From the NCBI GenBank assembly GCA_004151065.3, contig NWUY0300051614.1, positions 17,695 through 28,609 on the forward strand: a stretch of 10,915 bases of DNA. Direction: 5' to 3'. Shown piece after piece: positions 1 through 7,902 of the stretch. Under the pieces are notes generated by a model that had not been told where the DNA came from, made no database searches, and saw only the letters and a list, made by a program, of their open reading frames with translations. The DNA is from Larix sibirica (Eukaryota > Streptophyta > Pinopsida > Pinales > Pinaceae). Position numbers and translations under genes: made by a program. Within the stretch, counting starts at the first letter, position 1; each line of letters starts with the position of its first letter.

Positions 1-28
1 GTCACTTATCTCTCATTTTGTACTAGTG
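1..28. repeat. Left arm of a 28-nt inverted match spanning the window
   Basis: Positions 11-28 (TCTCATTTTGTACTAGTG) are the exact reverse complement of 10857-10874. Extended to 1-28 versus 10857-10884, 25 of 28 positions pair. Beyond that, similarity stops on the inner side and cannot be seen on the outer side. Chance is possible, so this is recorded as an observation rather than a defined terminal repeat. Confidence 0.4.
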
Positions 29-239
29 ATGTGTCACCATTGATATCATAATGTTTTGCTTGGTGATTGATTTTCCATCTATCCTCACAAGAAGATCAGG
101 GTGGGACCCTCTGGTTCTGTAGGTAAATTAAGATGTTTCCATACTAGGGATCATCAGAACTAATGAGAAAGATGTGTTCATCAAGAAATGATTCATTTTC
201 CACTATTTCCTCACCATTCCTAGGTAGCTCCAACATTAT
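1..239 (-). pseudogene. Spacer leading into integrase (cut by window edge)
   Basis: After a frame change at about 240 the minus strand reads LELPRNGEEIVENESFLDE, HIFLISSDDP, a stop (TAG at the position where relatives have Trp), YGNILIYLQNQRVPP, a second stop, then HQAKHYDINGDT. This is the RNase H to integrase linker of plant gypsy pol. The integrase zinc-binding segment would begin just past the window. The last codons before position 1 (SLVQNER then TAA) do not look like the expected continuation, and their DNA matches the right end of the window in inverted orientation. Confidence 0.65.
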
Positions 240-712
240 CAGGAAAATTCCAAGGACTTCTGTGATTTTTTTGATGCAAACCCTAGATCGAACTCTTGTA
301 AGATCACAATCCATGTATTATACTTACCACTTACAATCCATTGAGGCAAAATATGTTGGAAAGGATTAACATCTGCAATTATGTCGGTTCATCTTAGAAT
401 AATATAGTGTCATAGTCTTTGAATCGTGTGAATGACTACTAACACCATATTTTCCACATGAGAGTACCTCAATTCAAGGCCTGCCAAATTATTTCTTAAA
501 TAATAGATCACATGCTCTTGGTGTAGGTCAACTTTTGTGACCAACACCAATACAATAGTCAATTCGGATGCCACTAGATATAATAGGAAATATTTTCCAT
601 AGTCTGGTGGACCCAACAATGGGGAAAACTTTAGTGTCTTTTTCAATCCCTCAAAATATATCTGGAAATCATCATCCAAAATGAAAAAGACCCATTTATT
701 CAGAAGGTACAT
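240..712 (-). pseudogene. Decayed RNase H domain of pol
   Basis: The open stretch 712-410 reads FEGLKKTLKFSPLLGPPDYG, then FLLYLVASELTIVLVLV, HVIYYLRNNLAGLELRYSHVE and VVIHTIQRL. This is the RNase H-like domain that follows RT in Ty3/gypsy pol. At the position where many relatives have TDAS with the first catalytic Asp, the text is YLVAS, a variant also seen in some Tat-like plant elements. A TGA at 412-410 interrupts what reads on as HYI and then as ADVNPFQHILPQW and VILQEFDLGFASKK, until a frame change near 240. The domain would remove the RNA strand during reverse transcription. No second RNase H copy was seen before the integrase lead-in. Confidence 0.8.
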
Positions 713-729
713 GAAGCCTTTAGTTATTT

Positions 730-1452
730 CAACATAGTTAGAGATGAATCTTCACAATAAAATTTCCTTCCCTTTGAGGCTTTGTAGTTGATGCAAATTG
801 CACATGGGATTCAATTGAATTATCGCCTCAACCTTAAATGGATCAACTGAGATGTCATCTTTTGAAACGATGAATCCCTGTAACTAACCTAAAACGATAC
901 AAAATATGCATTTGTCAGGATTCAAATGAAACCTACAATAACAACAGCTATAAAATACAACCCTGAGGTGTTTGAGGTGGTCCACCCTCTTTCGATATTT
1001 AGCCATCAAGTCATCTAACTAATATTCTACGATATTTTTATGTCATTAAAAGCATATGATATGGCCCTTTGAAAAGTAACTCCATCATGTTTTAATCCAA
1101 ATGGCATCTTTCTATATGCAAAGGACCCCCAGGGGCATATAAATGCAATCTTATGTTGATATTTTGGGTGGACTTGTATCTAAGTATACCCTGACAAGTC
1201 GGTCATGAATGAGAAGATCTCATTACTAGCACACTCATCAATAATATGGTTGATGAATGGTGTAGGATAGTTATCCTTAGGAAAATCCAATTTCGGGTCT
1301 TGAGAGTCTATACAAACCCCAATATTCATTTGTTTTTTATCCACAAACACCAAATTGGATAACCATTTAGTTAAAGGGGCAAGATAGATAAAGTTATCAT
1401 GGAGAATTTTCTCCACTTCTGCCTTAACAACAACGGCTTTTCTTGGGTTCAT
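730..1452 (-). pseudogene. Decayed Ty3/gypsy reverse transcriptase
   Basis: From 1452 the frame shows MNPRKA, VKAEVEKIL, WLSNLVFVDKK, GVCIDSQDPKLDFPKDNYPTP and SFMTDLSGY, the standard fingers/palm order of Ty3/gypsy RT. In the motif A area (FMTDLSGY) the Asp is one residue nearer the SGY than usual. A stop (TAG) replaces the residue after SGYT at about 1179. Next come FICPWGSFAYRKMPFGL and TFQRA, then a frameshift near 1025. The catalytic Tyr-Leu-Asp-Asp box reads stop-Leu-Asp-Asp: TAG at 1021-1019, then TTA GAT GAC to 1010. Downstream in the same frame are LNPDKCIF, GFIVSKDDISVDP, stops at 886-884 and 754-752, and FISNYVEITKGFM. It would have copied element RNA into DNA; this copy is dead. 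Confidence 0.9.
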
Positions 1453-2302
1453 GGGTCAAATATTTTTAAGATGATAGGATTAACATTTGGGTATGTCTTT
1501 ATTTCATGTTTGACAATAACCAGGTCAATTCCGAGCATCTCTTCACAAGACCAGGTGAAAATTTCTCTATATTAACAACATAATCTATATATCAATTTCT
1601 TCTAGTGAGAAATTTGCACTGATAAATACAATCTCAATTATTCCTGGAGTCTTGGACATATTAATGGGAAGGGTTTTAGAGATATTGTCCATATTCTCCT
1701 CTACATAGACTTGACATGTAGAGAGAGGGATCCCATACCAATCCATTGATCCGAGTCTAATAATACCATTTTGTTCAATCCTTACAGCATCCATAGTAGG
1801 TAATAAGGATGCATGCCAGTGCATATCCTTTCAAGGTCTCCGCTCTACCAAGTACATAGCTTCCAAACTTACTTCATCTCAAAGCATGGTCATCTCCAAA
1901 GGGATAGCCAAACAGGCATGGAATAATTATGACCTTCCTCCAACTAATTAGTGGTATTATGATCATGGTTTGATGTATTATATGTGAAAACTTGGTAACC
2001 AATCTTGATTGTAGACAAATTCGAAGGTTCCCTTCTAAACCCAGTTCCATTAGTGGATTCTAGCACTACCCACGGATCTTTAAAATATGAATTTCTAAAG
2101 TGACACACTGTCACCATGAAATTGGTGTTGACCAACGAGATCACGTGTATAGGGGCAATGTTTTCATTCAATTTTTGCCGGGGAAAACTGAAAGTGACCA
2201 TCAAATTAGGATACATCCCCACACCAACATTCTCATAGGCCCTTATAGAATGACCTACTAGGGGGGTATTTGTCCCCCTATTTTGTATGGACACATTTCT
2301 AC
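1453..2302 (-). pseudogene. Pol linker between protease and reverse transcriptase
   Basis: Two open stretches lie here: 2306-1944 (about 120 codons, with YENVGVGMYPNLM and later ESTNGTGFRREPS) and 1824-1585 (about 79 codons, with HWHASLLPTMDAV and SKTPGIIEIVFI). They sit in different frames, and the gap 1943-1825 carries stops. From 1584 to 1453 the frame leading into RT is visible as fragments with stops. I recognise no domain; position and continuity with the RT frame say this is the variable linker of the polyprotein. It could include host-derived or lineage-specific sequence, but nothing shows that. Confidence 0.5.
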
Positions 2303-2870
2303 ACAATTATAGCTAGTCTATTGTTACAATATTTTCCTCATGGGGAAACTTGATTACTTGGAAGATCGAGGAGACCATATCCATCATTGCATAATTCAAA
2401 CTTCATCCTAGAAATAGGTTTCAATCTACTGGAGCATCGATGACTTCCACTTATACAATGACATTTTTTTCCTCTAGCTCTACTAGGAGAGCGGGGATTA
2501 TCTAGTGAGCTATGAAAAGGTGTTCTTCAAAATATTTTAGTACGTTGGGAGAAGGAAGGGTCTCTAGCGATCCTATGGAATACCAACATGACAAGTAGAT
2601 TACACATGTGTATGCCCCCTTATACACAACAGTTCTAAAAATGTCTGACCCTCTTGTCAATACTTGAATCTGAAATGTGGCATGGTGAGGTAGCTAGGGC
2701 TTCTAGTTTTCCAAGTCAAATGTTGTTAATTGAGAATCCAAAATATATAAGGTTCCTATGTTGACAATAGAGTCTTTCATTGTATTGGACAACTTTGGAG
2801 GACTTCTAATGTGGACATTGCATAAGGAGCTTGTGCTAGATCCTCGACTATGTTGTAGTTCTAAGCAATG
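2303..2870 (-). pseudogene. Decayed retropepsin-like aspartic protease region
   Basis: Upstream, EDLAQAPYAMSTLEVLQS marks the usual pre-protease segment. The catalytic loop should read Asp-x-Gly-Ala-Ser-like, but at 2630-2604 it reads VVYKGAYTC, with Tyr at the Asp position and Tyr at the Ser position. Gly-Ala and the downstream LSCW remain. The later part keeps VEVIDAPVD, then a stop, then NLFLG (about 2420), matching the second conserved loop. Stops interrupt at several places (for example around 2730, 2510 and 2430). The fold assignment rests on the order of these motifs and the position between the knuckle and RT. The activity is clearly lost. Confidence 0.6.
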
Positions 2871-3243
2871 CATACATTGGGATTGTACATGTCACACTTC
2901 AACACACCTTTTAGCATCCTAGGAATTGTGTCATTCACTGGTTTTTCTATGTGCAATGTTTTATTCAACTCAGGCTCAGGAGGATCCTTCCCTTTGGACC
3001 CAAACATAGATGTATCATAGTTTTGAAACAAATTCGGTATCTCACACATATAAACATTGGCATTCATCATCAAGTTTCCCCATTGTGAGGAGGCACCCTA
3101 ATTGCCCATTGTGGGGGTGTAGGGTTGGTATTAGAATTAGCAACCATTTTTTGTTGATGCGGAGGAAATGAATTGATTAAAATAGCAAGTTCCTTGGAAG
3201 CTTCCTATTGTGCCAATAGGCATTGAGAAACCTCCAATTTGGT

Positions 3244-3282
3244 ACATAGGTAGGTGAAGTGATCCTCAATACATAGATTGCT
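3244..3282 (-). other. Damaged zinc knuckle of gag-pol
   Basis: The minus strand reads SNLCIEDHFTYLC. Set against the Cys-x2-Cys-x3/4-His-x4-Cys nucleic-acid-binding knuckle, the second Cys (TGT at 3273-3271), the His (CAC at 3261-3259) and the last Cys (TGT at 3246-3244) remain. The first Cys position is Ser (AGC at 3282-3280), one base from TGC. The flanking stretch is basic and Asn-rich upstream (GKKEKQK). It lies in a different frame from the gag end at 3377, so an indel separates them. In a live element this knuckle would bind genomic RNA. Confidence 0.6.
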
Positions 3283-3376
3283 GGGGAATTCCACCTTTTG
3301 TTTCTCCTTTTTTCCCCTATCAGCAATGTTGTTTCTATTATTGTTGTTTCCTATATTTGTATTCCTCTTGTTCCCA

Positions 3377-5503
3377 TTACATTTTGTTCTTATTTTGTTT
3401 CTTCCCCTCGGGTTGTTGGTTTCTTTTTGAATTAGATGTCTGTACTGACAGTACGTCGAAGGGTGGGTTAGGATTTGGTTTGTAAGCGTTGTTGTGGGAA
3501 GTTGTTGTTGAATTTAAAGACATTTGTCCTATTTGGTTTTCACCTGGACTAGATGTGACATTTTCTATTGAGCCAATCACACCATCAACATGTGGCGTGG
3601 GTTTAGGTTTGGTTGAATTGGCATCTTCTCTAGGAGCAATGGGAAGTATTTTGTATAGCATTCTATATTGTGAATACACCAAGTTCAATTGTTGGGCCTT
3701 GATGATGGCATGTTCCTCTACGGTTACCCCAAAAAGAGCTACATCCTTCACTATAAATGGTTGTAGTGACTTAAGAAACCAATCAACCAAGAACTCATTA
3801 TGAATTTGAGATTTTATTAAGTGACACCTCCTCCACCACTCATGGATGTGATTGGAGATATGGGTGGATGTGTCATGTTTGAACTACGTAAGGAGTTCTG
3901 TGTTGGTCTCATAGTGGACTGGTAGTTGAATTAAATGGTTAAGAAAATTCATGGCAATAACATCAAAATTTTGGAAAGAATCTCATGGCTATTTAATATA
4001 CCAGTTTGCAAATACCCCTATCAATGACATTTGAAAAAGAAAAATCCTAATACTATCATCCATCAATGAGTTCAAGGTACACCAAAGATGGAAAGTCATC
4101 ACATGCGTGACTAGGTCTTCTCTATACGTTCCTTCGAAGTTAAGAATGTATGAAGGGAGCTTTGTGGGTACTGGGGACCAATTAGGATTGTGTAGCACAA
4201 GGTCATTGGTTAGTTTAGTCAAGTATGGCATATTCAAGGTAGCTAGGAATGGGAACTTGGTATGGGCTATAGGGTTCCATTTCTCAATGGCATTGACTGT
4301 TGATTGATTTGTATTAACGAAATATTGACTTAGTATATAAGGGGTTCCAGGTATCATAAAATTTTAATTGTGTTGTCCAATATTTTTATTATAACCATAC
4401 CAAGTTTGTGCAAACGATGTAGCGGTTCCCCCAGGTATGCCCCCCATTCCAGTGAAGCGTTGACTACCCTAAGGTGTGCTTATAGTTTAAGCATTACCCA
4501 TGCTCATCAATCATATCCCAGATAAAGGAACACTTCCCTAGGGCATGTTATATCCTAATGGGACTCTGGTACTAATTCCCCCTTATCCCAGGGAAGGGCA
4601 TATTGCCTTGTGGCACATTAAAATCTAAAGTAGTACCAGTATTCATACCTTCCAAACCATGGAAAGGTAGACTACCCTAGAGCATGCTAGAGCTAGGAAC
4701 AACTCTAGATACTATGGAAAGAGTAGGCATGGATGTAGGACCACTTCCAAATGGAAAATAATTTGATGGAAAAGAGGGGCTTGTACCCAAATAAATGAAA
4801 TTATCCCTTGTAGCAGGTATTCTAGCGAACACAGACTCAAAAATAAGTAATGATATCTCAAAATAAAAGGGATGCGTACCTTCTGGCATAGATTTTGTAT
4901 TCCCAAACCACTAACCACAACTACAATCGAAGATTTGGTCCCTCCAGTAGATACTCCAGATGTTGTTGGTGGTACCCAATCTAATTCTATGGTAGATGAT
5001 ATAGTCAAGTTCATTCCTCCTTAATGGTTTGAGGTCACTGGTGTTGCACTGTCCCCATTAACATGAACTTCTCCCATATTTTCCATATTATCCCACCAAG
5101 ATATTGGATTGTTAAATATCCCAATATTATGTCTACCTGACTTACGGTTTTGTGCAAAACCAAGACTTTGGAGTGGATTTAATTCCCCTAATGGGTTTGA
5201 GATATCTTCAATCTCAATAGGACCTAATTCTTCTTTGATGAGATGGGGTGGGTTCCTAGGTGATCGGGTAAAATTCCTATCAAAATCACTAAGGTATCCA
5301 TCCTTTGATAATTTCTCAGAATCACTTGATCTTGAACATGTTTCCTCTATAGTGAGATCAGTTCCAAGTTCTTGGTTTTCTTCTTCTTCCCCCTATGGAG
5401 GTGGATCACTATGATCCATTATTTTCCTTTGAGTAGGTAATTCCCTTTTTTCAAGAGAGAGTTTTTTAATCTTCTTGGACCTCCATAGAGTTTGATTGGC
5501 CAT
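3377..5503 (-). pseudogene. gag: Decayed gag of a Ty3/gypsy retrotransposon
   Basis: The start is the ATG at 5503, giving a basic N-terminus (WRSKKIKKLSLEKRE) followed by an acidic stretch (GEEEENQELG) with Ser/Asp clusters. One frame runs from 5503 to about 4895, shifts by one base to about 4580, then returns and continues to 3377, so two compensating indels are visible. The segment 4469-4885 is a ~23-codon tandem repeat. The gag core (roughly 4360-3790) includes LPSYILNFEGTY, VMTFHLWC, MDDSIRIFLFQ and WYIK, then HEWWRRC and DWFLKSLQPF, all typical of plant gypsy gag. The C-terminus is Pro/Ser/Asn-rich and ends in a basic QQPEGKKQNKNKM. In-frame stops include TAG at 5395-5397, TAA at 5021-5023 and several TAGs in the repeat. 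Gag would build the cytoplasmic virus-like particle; this copy cannot. Confidence 0.85.
4469..4885 (-). repeat. ~69-bp (23-codon) tandem repeat within gag
   Basis: A core of the form P-[Q/stop]-G-[S/N]-x-P/R-F recurs. The Gln/stop codon begins at 4679 (TAG), 4610 (CAA), 4540 (TAG) and 4471 (TAG), with spacings of 69, 70 and 69 bp; the 70 marks a one-base insertion. Weaker copies upstream fit the same period: PFGSGP (codon at 4751), IPATR (4814) and MPEGTHPF (4883), with spacings 72, 63 and 69. The unit is rich in Gly, Pro, Met and Ser and looks low-complexity, perhaps a flexible spacer before the gag core. No known domain was recognised. Confidence 0.6.
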
Positions 5504-7286
5504 TTTGGCTCAACGAAGACACCAAAGAAGAGTCTTTACAACTTGAAAACAAACAAATCCACACTCACTAGAAAAGTTCCTGACATATTTAACACAAGCA
5601 TCCTAACCCTTCCAAAGATAAGCATTGTACTTTAGGTCCAAATTCAAATCAATGAAGAGTTGCACAAAGAGACTTTTGGAGTTCATCCTATAATGATTAG
5701 GGCCCAAATGCAACCAATGAAGGTTTGAATGAGACATTTACGCTAATATTCATGTAATAATCACTAGGGGTGCAAGTATTCACCTTCAACAAATAGCCTT
5801 CCAAGGAGATGAGATGGAGCCTTCTAATTCTATCTCAGGTACTACAATATATTCCACTTGCAGTCACCTATGTGGAGCCTGGGAAATGGAACTATGGATA
5901 CCACTTCACATCAGGTATCCAGGTAGAATGATAATTGGAAAGGGATTCTACAAATGGGTAGGGAATGTAGGACTAATTCCTAGACCCGAAGCTATCAATG
6001 TAGTAGTGGTGTCACCATGAGGACTTTCCACAACTAAACAACTCCCATAGTCACATAACCCTAATAAATAAAATGACAGAGGACAATCTGCTCACTTGAA
6101 CTAGCTTAACCTACCGCTTGATGCATGTGTTAGAGGTGCTTTCTTGGAAAGTACTTTGCATTACTAATTAATTTTGTGAACTCTTTATTTGTTCCTATTT
6201 TTGGTTTATATGTACTTGGATAACTTAACTCTCCAATCCTATCGCCAAGGCCCTAGAACTCTGTATATTAATTGGTTTCTAAAAATAAAACTTTCATGGT
6301 TCTTTTTATGCCACTACTTCTTAAAAGGTAAAAAGTTTTCAAGAACAAATCAATGATAAAGAAACATACACTTTCAATACCAAAAAATATATTTGAATGA
6401 CTTGCAAACATTATCACTCTTTCAGTAAAGATATGTCACTCAAAAGTTCAAGCAATCACTCTTTCATGCATTTCAAACAATGTCTTTTTCATTTCAACTC
6501 AAATGCAACTATGATCCAACTTTTATTTTTCAATGAGAAAATGAAAATTCAAAAAGCAACACATACTTAATGCAAGCAAAAGGGAATGTTGATATGTATA
6601 CTATCATGCAAAGCACAACTCCTAACACTTGTATTTTCAACCAAAAGTTCAAAAGTTACTTGAGAAGAAACAAACCGTGAGTTTTCTTAGACTCAAACAA
6701 GACACGACTAGGTCTACTGAGAACGAAAGGTTGTAGAGTTAATTTCCTCTATTATAGAGGTAACAAGAGATGCAAATATGGAATTTTCTCTCTTAAAATT
6801 CACATCAAATGCTACAACACTCAAAATCAAAAGATAAGAAAGGAAAATACAACCTCAAACTCTTTCACTATTTCCTTCTATCTAAAGGAAAAGGCTTGTC
6901 CAAACAATGCTTATAATGTTCCAAGAAGAAGACACTACACCCTGCTTTCTTAGAGGACTCACATAAACAAAACTCCAAGACAAAAAATGGAGAAAAAGAG
7001 GGAATAAACCTATACATTCCCCCCCACATCCTTGTTCATTGGAGAGAGTGTGTGGCCACGTGAATGTCTAGTGTAAGAAGAACATGGACCCCCTATCACA
7101 CGCACCTTTATGCACTACAAAGCACGTGGACTTCTTGGGTTTGACTGAGACGAGAAAAATTTAGGCAAATGCTTAAAATTTTTGAAATAAATAGGGCATT
7201 GGACTATGATCGGATCCTATAAGATTGAAAAATCATCTGAAATTGGATAAAGAAGTCATGTAAAAGGCCCTACAAAGACTCTTAAC
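5504..7286 (-). other. Retrotransposon 5' leader (untranslated), about 1.8 kb
   Basis: This is the stretch between the primer-binding site and the gag start. No reading frame on either strand looks like a known protein; a 68-codon plus-strand frame at 5814-6020 is antisense and unsupported. The part 6300-6900 is A-rich on the plus strand with short repeated strings such as CACTCTTTCA (near 6415 and 6456) and CAAAAGTTCA (near 6433 and 6642). A tandem repeat sits at 5634-5768. Near 5970-6017 the minus strand reads TLIASGLGI, loosely like VVVSGLGI in gag (around 4905-4940), so part of the gag N-terminal region may be duplicated here. Leaders of over 1 kb occur in several plant gypsy lineages. 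Confidence 0.6.
5634..5768. repeat. Degenerate ~65-bp tandem repeat, two copies
   Basis: Copy 1 (5634-5698) starts AGGTCCAAATTCAAATCAAT and copy 2 (5699-5768) starts AGGGCCCAAATGCAACCAAT. Both continue GAAG and end near an ATAAT-x-A-x-TAG string (TAATGATTAG and TAATCACTAG). A third, much weaker start (AGGGGTGCAAGTATTCA) follows at about 5766. The copies lie in the leader, upstream of gag. Confidence 0.5.
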
Positions 7287-7304
7287 TCCCCAGCGGAGTC
7301 ACTA
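7287..7304 (-). other. Degenerate tRNA primer-binding site
   Basis: The minus strand reads TAGTGACTCCGCTGGGGA, starting 4 nt after the proposed LTR end. Plant gypsy elements commonly carry a site of the form TGGCGACTC-C/T-GCTGGGGA here, complementary to a tRNA 3' end. This copy differs at the second base (G to A, breaking the TGG that pairs with the tRNA CCA tail) and at one C to T. From memory this class is attributed to an arginine-type tRNA in Ogre-like elements; that assignment is not verified. The match fixes both the orientation of the element and the inner LTR border. Confidence 0.6.
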
Positions 7305-7308
7305 GTTA

Positions 7309-7902
7309 TGTTGAATAGAAATTGATCCTAATGACTAGGGAAGGTCACCAACATACCGAACTAGATGGAAATGGATTTTATGGCTAGTTCTCTAGGATTG
7401 TTGGACACATGAAAACATAGGTTTCACACTTTGAGGCTTAAGCAAGCAAACATAATAGAAAGAAGAGGAGAAAGAAGAGCGGAACATTTTTCGTAGGTTG
7501 ATCCTCACTGCCCCTATAATGATCTTTCAGGTATGCTCCTTAACACTACTCCAAGACCTGCAAAACAAACAAACAAAAACCTTCCTCAAAATCTTTTGGT
7601 TACAAAGAAAGATCCAAACTTCGCAAAATCATGTATATAATATTGATAAGTTTGAACAATGTTTCTATGAAGCATAAGTAACTTTCAGTGAGTAACAACC
7701 AAATACATAACACTTAATATAGGGGAGGGAAAGATATCAAATTTATATTACACAATGAAATTATATAACACAATTACCTCTTCTACTTCTCGTCACCTCT
7801 CAAACCAAAGACGAGGTCCCTCTGCTCTTGTACACCAATGATCCCAACCACTCTTCTGATTGTATATAACATATGAGTCACAAGGAGATAGTGACTTCAA
7901 CA
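7309..7902 (-). repeat. Candidate 5' LTR of the retrotransposon
   Basis: The inner edge is placed at 7309 because the plus strand starts TGTTGAATAG there, so the minus-strand LTR ends CTATTCAACA. A primer-binding-site-like motif follows after a 4-nt spacer, which is standard spacing. For the outer edge, the first plus-strand TTCAACA to the right is 7896-7902. It gives a 7-bp perfect terminal inverted repeat (TGTTGAA...TTCAACA), the required TG...CA ends and a 594-bp length. That match could occur by chance in a few kb, and the partner LTR is outside the window, so the LTR may be longer. TATA-like runs on the minus strand lie near 7761-7767 and 7632-7641. No convincing polyadenylation signal was found. 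Confidence 0.5.
7761..7767 (-). promoter_or_regulatory. Possible LTR TATA box
   Basis: The minus strand reads TATATAA here, about 135 nt inside the proposed LTR start. A second TATATA run lies at 7632-7641. Both sit in AT-rich DNA where such strings are common, so this is only a positional suggestion. Confidence 0.2.

Larger units (their letters stand above)
1..3376 (-). pseudogene. pol: Decayed pol polyprotein region (knuckle, protease, RT, RNase H, start of integrase)
   Basis: The order on the minus strand is zinc knuckle (3282-3244), spacer with EDLAQAPYAMSTLEVLQS (about 2845-2790), protease (about 2720-2300), linker (2300-1453), reverse transcriptase (1452-about 730), RNase H-like domain (712-240) and the lead-in to integrase (239-1). 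The reading frame changes at least five times: between 3377 and 3282, before 3073, before 2630, between 1944 and 1824, near 1025 and near 240. Stops occur in every domain. In life the polyprotein would be cut by its protease and would copy the RNA to DNA in the particle. Integrase itself is left of the window, so the 3' half of pol cannot be judged. Confidence 0.85.
1..7902 (-). mobile_element. Degenerate Ty3/gypsy LTR retrotransposon, partial (cut by left window edge)
   Basis: Read on the minus strand, the order is LTR, primer-binding-site-like motif, leader, gag, zinc knuckle, protease, reverse transcriptase, RNase H, then the lead-in to integrase at position 1. RT before integrase is the Ty3/gypsy order, not Ty1/copia. 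The RT and RNase H wording, and a gag core containing FHLWC and DDSIR, match plant gypsy elements I know as a group. The YLDD-type active site and an RNase H segment lacking the usual first Asp hint at the non-chromovirus (Athila/Tat-like) side, but that lineage call is inference. Coding is shattered by stops and at least seven frame changes. Integrase and the second LTR would lie left of position 1. Target-site duplications cannot be checked, so the right edge (7902) is tentative. Confidence 0.9.

Noticed and set aside
163-369. Open frame of 68 codons on the plus strand
   Set aside because: Antisense to the pol RNase H/integrase linker, which is clearly identified on the minus strand; no motif.
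3489-3803. Open frame of 104 codons on the plus strand
   Set aside because: Exactly opposite the gag C-terminal half; it is a shadow of that coding bias.
4107-4307. Open frame of 66 codons on the plus strand
   Set aside because: Antisense to the gag core with its recognisable FHLWC segment.
5109-5414. Open frame of 101 codons on the plus strand
   Set aside because: Antisense to the gag N-terminal extension, whose frame is open on the minus strand and starts with ATG.
5814-6020. 68-codon plus-strand frame in the leader
   Set aside because: No motif and no conservation evidence; the minus strand here shows gag-like wording instead.
7287-7304. tRNA gene fragment
   Set aside because: Only the 18-nt primer-site match is present, with no cloverleaf around it; its position beside the LTR end explains it fully.
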